DNA from: Desulfurococcales archaeon
Lineage (GTDB): Archaea; Thermoproteota; Thermoprotei_A; Sulfolobales; Fervidicoccaceae
Length of the DNA stretch: 6,721 bases
NCBI GenBank assembly: GCA_027048265.1
Contig: JALTXS010000013.1
Location: 1 to 6,721, forward strand
Direction of reading: 5' to 3'
The notes beneath the pieces were generated by a model. The model made no database searches. It was not told the DNA's origin and saw only the letters and a list, made by a program, of their open reading frames with translations. The number at the start of each line of letters is the position of its first letter. Position 1 is the stretch's first letter. Below are positions 5,311 to 6,721 of the stretch, piece after piece. The translations under genes and the position numbers were made by a program.

Positions 5311-6156
5311 GTGGTCGAGATGGGAGCTAGGAATGACACGGTAGAGGAGCAGCGGTGGATTATAGTAACCAACGATGACGGGGTCTACAGCCCGGGTCTG
5401 CGTCTCCTCTATGAGGCTGTGAAGCCCCTCGGAAAGGCCATTGCTCTCGCACCTGAGACTCCGAAGAGCAGCAGTGGCCTGGGCATCACGCTACACAAGC
5501 CCCTTCGCATAACCCGGATGAACCTGTGGGGATTCGAGATACACGCGATTAACGGGACGCCCAGCGATATAATACACGTTGCTGTCAACGAGCTGGTTCG
5601 GAGCCCCAGCCTGGTTGTCTCGGGGGTCAACATAGGGGACAACACGAGCCTGCAGGTCATACTATCCTCCGGCACCGTGGGCGCCGCGCTCCAGGCGAGC
5701 CTCCTAGGCATACCCAGCATCGCCTTCTCAGCCGACGTGGAGGGACCTGAGAGGCTGGCGGAGGACAGGGACTACGCGGAGCGCATAATCCTGGTTGCAC
5801 GAGCCATAGCCAAGAAGGTCCTGGATGAGGGACTCCCACGGGGCGTGGACCTCCTCAACGTGAACTTCCCCAGCAGGCTCACGAGCGAGACACGGGTCAA
5901 GATAACGCCACCCGCCCGTCTCCGCTACATGGAGTACGTGGAGAAGAGGGAAGACCCCAGGGGCGCCCCCTACTACTGGCTCTATGGCAAGCCCTTCCCC
6001 GCGGAGAGGGACACCGACGTCTACGTGGTGCACGAGGAGAAGAACATCTGCATAACCCCCATAGCCCTCAACATGAGCCCCCGGGGCACGATTCCCCACG
6101 AGGAGCTAGCGCCTCTGGCTTGGAGGGCCCAGAACACTCTAAGTAACATACCTTAG
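5311..6156 (+). CDS. surE: SurE, 5'/3'-nucleotidase
   Basis: A metal-dependent phosphatase that removes phosphate from nucleoside 5'- and 3'-monophosphates in the cytoplasm; family members are dimers or tetramers. The 281 aa are a full-length SurE with a short N-terminal extension. Family motifs in order: IIVTNDDGVYSPG (17-29, with metal ligands Asp22 and Asp23), APETPKSSSGLGIT (47-60, metal-binding serine), NGTPSDIIH (81-89), LVVSGVNIGDN (101-111, Asn107 as metal ligand), SSGTVGAA (119-126) and GIPSIAFS (133-140). All expected catalytic residues appear present. The start is GTG 5311; ATG 5320 is the only other choice before the first motif, and neither has a good SD. Translation may depend on the upstream 10-codon ORF, or the transcript may be leaderless from the AAAATAA at 5279-5285. 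The nucleotidyltransferase gene follows 49 nt later on the same strand. Confidence 0.95.
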   Translation: MVEMGARNDTVEEQRWIIVTNDDGVYSPGLRLLYEAVKPLGKAIALAPETPKSSSGLGITLHKPLRITRMNLWGFEIHAINGTPSDIIHVAVNELVRSPSLVVSGVNIGDNTSLQVILSSGTVGAALQASLLGIPSIAFSADVEGPERLAEDRDYAERIILVARAIAKKVLDEGLPRGVDLLNVNFPSRLTSETRVKITPPARLRYMEYVEKREDPRGAPYYWLYGKPFPAERDTDVYVVHEEKNICITPIALNMSPRGTIPHEELAPLAWRAQNTLSNIP

Positions 6157-6189
6157 CATCTGGGGCTACTGCTACTGTAGGAGTTTACG

Positions 6190-6199
6190 GGAGGGGGAG
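6190..6199 (+). promoter_or_regulatory. Ribosome binding site for the nucleotidyltransferase gene
   Basis: GGAGGGGGAG contains two SD cores; the second GGAG (6196-6199) ends 6 nt before ATG 6206, ideal spacing. No clear TATA box lies in the 49-nt gap after surE, which suggests co-transcription with surE. Confidence 0.65.
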
Positions 6200-6205
6200 A
6201 AGACC

Positions 6206-6721
6206 ATGCGTCTCCACGGAGTAGTGCTCGCTTCAGGCTCGGGAACCCGTCTCCAGAGCATAACCCGTGGCACGCCCAAATGTCTCGCCCCACTAGTAGC
6301 GGGGCACCCCACGGTAGTCATAAGCACCTTACAGCTACTCAAAGCAGGGGCTGATGACGTCACCATAGTGGTGAGATACGACAAGACCCGCCAAGCGGAG
6401 GAGACCCTGGGTAAATACAATGTAAACGCACGGGTGCTGGGCAACCCCGAGCCCGAACGGGGCTCGGCCCACAGCCTCTACCTGGCCCTACGAAGCCTGT
6501 CCCCCGGGGCCAGGGCCCTAGTAGCCTGCTGCGACACCCTGGCCCCCACACAGGCTCTGGTGGAGCTCGCGGAAAGGGGGAGTTGGGGGCACGCGGTTCT
6601 GGCCGCGTCCAGATACAGTGGGCTCATAGATGTGGCCGAGGCAAGCAAAGTGAGGGCCGAGGGAAGCAGGCTTCTGGAGGTGGGGAAGGGCTTAGGGGAC
6701 ACGGGCCTCTATGACATGGGC
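6206..6721 (+). CDS. Nucleotidyltransferase, possibly inositol-1-phosphate cytidylyltransferase-like (3' end outside window)
   Basis: The first 172 residues of a protein that is still open at the window edge. The N-terminus is a classic NTP-transferase signature, VVLASGSGTRL (6-16) followed by TPKCLAPL (23-30), which binds the nucleotide triphosphate. ACCDTL (107-112) holds the metal-binding Asp. Such enzymes join NTP and a sugar or polyol phosphate, releasing pyrophosphate. Further features, NPEPERGSAHSLYLAL (80-95), EASKV with GSRLLEVGKGL (145-163) and a final YDMG, resemble cytidylyltransferases acting on inositol-1-phosphate (SLYxA, TKVxxxDGRIxxIGKxL, DTG). Those enzymes supply di-myo-inositol phosphate, a heat-stress solute of hyperthermophiles. 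The NTP-transferase family is clear; the inositol substrate is inference. Whether a DIPP-synthase domain is fused cannot be seen. The start is ATG 6206 with a strong SD. Confidence 0.85.
   Translation, partial: MRLHGVVLASGSGTRLQSITRGTPKCLAPLVAGHPTVVISTLQLLKAGADDVTIVVRYDKTRQAEETLGKYNVNARVLGNPEPERGSAHSLYLALRSLSPGARALVACCDTLAPTQALVELAERGSWGHAVLAASRYSGLIDVAEASKVRAEGSRLLEVGKGLGDTGLYDMG

Overview
The window looks like chromosome of a hyperthermophilic archaeon, most likely a crenarchaeon of the Desulfurococcales/Acidilobales kind. The grounds are GTG and TTG starts, purine-rich Shine-Dalgarno (SD) sites between packed genes, TATA-like boxes and T-tract terminators, AGG/CTC-rich codon use in the GC-rich genes, an archaeal-type SurE, and a nucleotidyltransferase resembling the inositol-phosphate cytidylyltransferases that make the thermolyte di-myo-inositol phosphate. 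The lineage is inference; no rRNA or other marker gene is present.

The layout has three parts. (1) Positions 1-554 (GC-rich, plus strand) hold the 3' end of a P1B-type heavy-metal ATPase, followed by a 336-nt convergent intergenic region with T-tract terminator candidates for both strands. (2) About 555 to 3600 is an AT-rich island; one row inside it has 19 of 60 G/C against 41 of 60 upstream. It carries a two-gene minus-strand operon: an ABC/OLD-like AAA ATPase (3123-1768) followed 22 nt later by a small protein with TOPRIM/DUF3226-like features (1745-891). A divergent, gene-free promoter region of about 390 nt lies upstream. (3) From 3515 to the end the plus strand is GC-rich again apart from the first roughly 100 nt. 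It holds a single-pass membrane protein with a duplicated cytoplasmic helical region and a CAP/SCP-like external domain, then SurE nucleotidase, then a nucleotidyltransferase cut by the window edge. The last three genes are closely spaced and may be co-transcribed.

The most notable content is the ATPase plus TOPRIM-like pair. Gene order, sizes and island setting resemble two-gene anti-phage systems of the PARIS (AriA/AriB) and OLD type, here apparently in a hyperthermophilic archaeon. Both proteins depart from the usual catalytic motifs: DT instead of DE after Walker B, VPG instead of VEG and DAE instead of DAD in the TOPRIM motifs. The junction between the two genes contains a run of seven G that separates a well-placed SD/GTG start from the downstream frame. 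Loss of one G would join them, so expression of the second gene may depend on that tract, or the tract may be a sequencing error.
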